DNA of 6,797 nt from Clostridia bacterium (GTDB taxonomy: Bacteria > Bacillota_A > Clostridia > Oscillospirales > CAG-272). The translations under genes and the position numbers were made by a program. Positions within the stretch are counted from its first letter, which is position 1; every line of letters begins with the position of its first letter. The DNA is taken from the NCBI GenBank assembly GCA_017411885.1, contig JAFQPF010000254.1, positions 1 to 6,797 of the forward strand, in the 5' to 3' direction. The notes beneath the pieces are model-generated. The model did no database searches and was not told where the DNA came from. It saw only the letters and a list, made by a program, of their open reading frames with translations. Below, in pieces: positions 5,895 to 6,797 of this stretch.

Positions 5895-6590
5895 ATGGAT
5901 AAGCCGATAGTAATTCTTACACCATCACACGAGGAGAACAGCGACAGCTTTTCTTTGAAGCAAAGCTATATAGAAGCCTGCGAAGAAGCGGGAATGCTGC
6001 CACTTGTTTTGCCGATAGGGATAGATAAGGAAACAATACGCGGGATACTTTCTTCTGCCGACGGACTGTTCGTGACCGGCGGCGGTGATATTGATCCGGG
6101 CGTGTATGGCGAAGAAAAGGAAGAAAATTGCGGAACACCGTCACGTTTGCGAGATACACTTGAGCTTGATGCGCTTGAAATTGCTCTTGAGCTTGGGCTT
6201 CCCGTGCTTGGAATATGCCGCGGTGTGCAGGTTATAAACGTTGCCCTGGGCGGCACACTGCATCAGCATATAGACGGTCATCGCCAGACAGGGGAGTATC
6301 ACGAGCCTCATCATAATGTTACGGTATCGGATGTGCTTGACGGGATATATCCGAAGACAGCACAGGTGAACAGCTTCCACCATCAGGTGATAAAAAAGCT
6401 TGCGGATAAGCTTGAAATATGTGCGACGTCCGAGGATGGATACATAGAGGGCGTGTATATGCCCGGACACCGATTTTTTGTCGGCGTACAATGGCATCCC
6501 GAGAGGATGATCAGGACTGATGCAGCGGCTCGCGGACTGTTTTCAGAATTTGCACGTCATTGCACCGAATATAAATTAAAGGAGAACTAA
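5895..6590 (+). CDS. Class I glutamine amidotransferase-like hydrolase, peptidase C26 family (PuuD-like)
   Basis: The 231-residue cytoplasmic protein (no signal peptide) is close to the family length; E. coli PuuD, which cleaves gamma-glutamyl-GABA in putrescine breakdown, is about 254. The catalytic triad is complete: nucleophile Cys108 in GICRGVQVINV, and His201 and Glu203 in QWHPE. VTGGGDIDP (60-68), GGTLHQHI (119-126) and the NSFHHQ segment (159-164) are all characteristic. It is therefore a glutamine/gamma-glutamyl-type hydrolase, but the substrate is open: no other putrescine genes (puuA, puuB, puuC) are nearby, and members in Clostridia often sit with unrelated genes. A strong AGGAGGG (5884-5890) precedes the ATG. 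It lies 35 nt after the DUF218 gene and 1 nt before the nitroreductase, so the three are very probably co-transcribed. Confidence 0.93.
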   Translation: MDKPIVILTPSHEENSDSFSLKQSYIEACEEAGMLPLVLPIGIDKETIRGILSSADGLFVTGGGDIDPGVYGEEKEENCGTPSRLRDTLELDALEIALELGLPVLGICRGVQVINVALGGTLHQHIDGHRQTGEYHEPHHNVTVSDVLDGIYPKTAQVNSFHHQVIKKLADKLEICATSEDGYIEGVYMPGHRFFVGVQWHPERMIRTDAAARGLFSEFARHCTEYKLKEN

Positions 6591-6591
6591 A

Positions 6592-6797
6592 ATGCTAAAG
6601 GATCTCGTGATCAGAAACAGAAGCTACAGAAGCTTCGACAGAAGTGAAAGATTAACACGGGAAAGAGTGCTTTCCTACATAGATACGGCACGCCTTACGT
6701 CGTCGGCGGTAAATCTTCAGCCGATAAAATACGTGCCTGTTATCAAAGAGCTTGCGGATAAGATATTGCCCTATACCGGATGGGCAAGAGCTCTTAA
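6592..6797 (+). CDS. Nitroreductase family protein, N-terminal part
   Basis: The gene runs off the right edge after 68 codons. The start is MLKDLVIRNRSYRSFD, the usual N-terminus of small FMN-dependent nitroreductases: the R-N-R-S-Y-R stretch (8-13) binds the FMN phosphate. TSSAVNLQPIKY (36-47) matches the conserved S..A.N.QP block near the flavin. Such enzymes reduce nitro groups, quinones or flavin-like substrates with NAD(P)H as homodimers; the substrate cannot be told from this fragment. AAAGGAG (6578-6584) sits 7 nt before the ATG and one base separates it from the stop of the peptidase gene. Alternatively it could be one of the nitroreductase-fold proteins with other roles, such as dehalogenase- or BluB-like members. 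Confidence 0.88.
   Translation, partial: MLKDLVIRNRSYRSFDRSERLTRERVLSYIDTARLTSSAVNLQPIKYVPVIKELADKILPYTGWARAL

Overview
The window looks like a chromosomal segment of a low-to-mid GC Gram-positive anaerobe of the class Clostridia, plausibly an uncultured gut Oscillospiraceae/Ruminococcaceae-type bacterium. This rests on strong AAGGAG/GGAGG ribosome binding sites, near-consensus sigma-A promoters, heavy use of CTT for leucine, the UPF0237-UPF0210 gene pair typical of Firmicutes, and acetate kinase. No taxonomy search was possible, so the placement is an inference.

Layout. On the minus strand (positions 39-1053) a promoter drives an ACT-domain protein (UPF0237 type) and then a UPF0210/DUF711 'PFL-like' gene. 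That second gene is cut off at about half length: its homology stops near position 66, where the DNA becomes very AT-rich, and an in-frame stop follows at once. A rearrangement or insertion just left of the window is the likely cause. Facing it, a sigma-A promoter (1093-1121) starts a plus-strand operon of five genes: a two-TM membrane protein of unknown function, a probable lipoprotein, alanine racemase (alr), acetate kinase (ackA), and an 80-residue signal-peptide/single-TM protein. An intrinsic terminator at 4946-4976 closes it. The last four genes are packed very tightly (1-nt and 2-nt gaps, then a 1-nt overlap). The lipoprotein is different: a long leader hairpin (1727-1766) buries its Shine-Dalgarno sequence.

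A second plus-strand transcription unit starts from its own promoter (4982-5010). It carries a three-TM DUF218 (YdcF/SanA-like) envelope protein, a class I glutamine-amidotransferase-like peptidase of family C26, and the start of a nitroreductase that runs off the right edge.

How the genes fit together. alr supplies D-alanine for peptidoglycan. ackA makes ATP and acetate from acetyl phosphate. Several neighbours are envelope proteins (membrane protein, lipoprotein, signal-peptide/TM protein, DUF218 protein), so the plus-strand genes have a cell-envelope flavour, but no shared pathway can be demonstrated from sequence alone. Most of the window is ordinary core genome. The points most worth checking are the broken UPF0210 gene, the SD-masking hairpin and the small membrane protein translationally coupled to ackA. 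I see no CRISPR array, tRNA, rRNA, complete mobile element or defence system.
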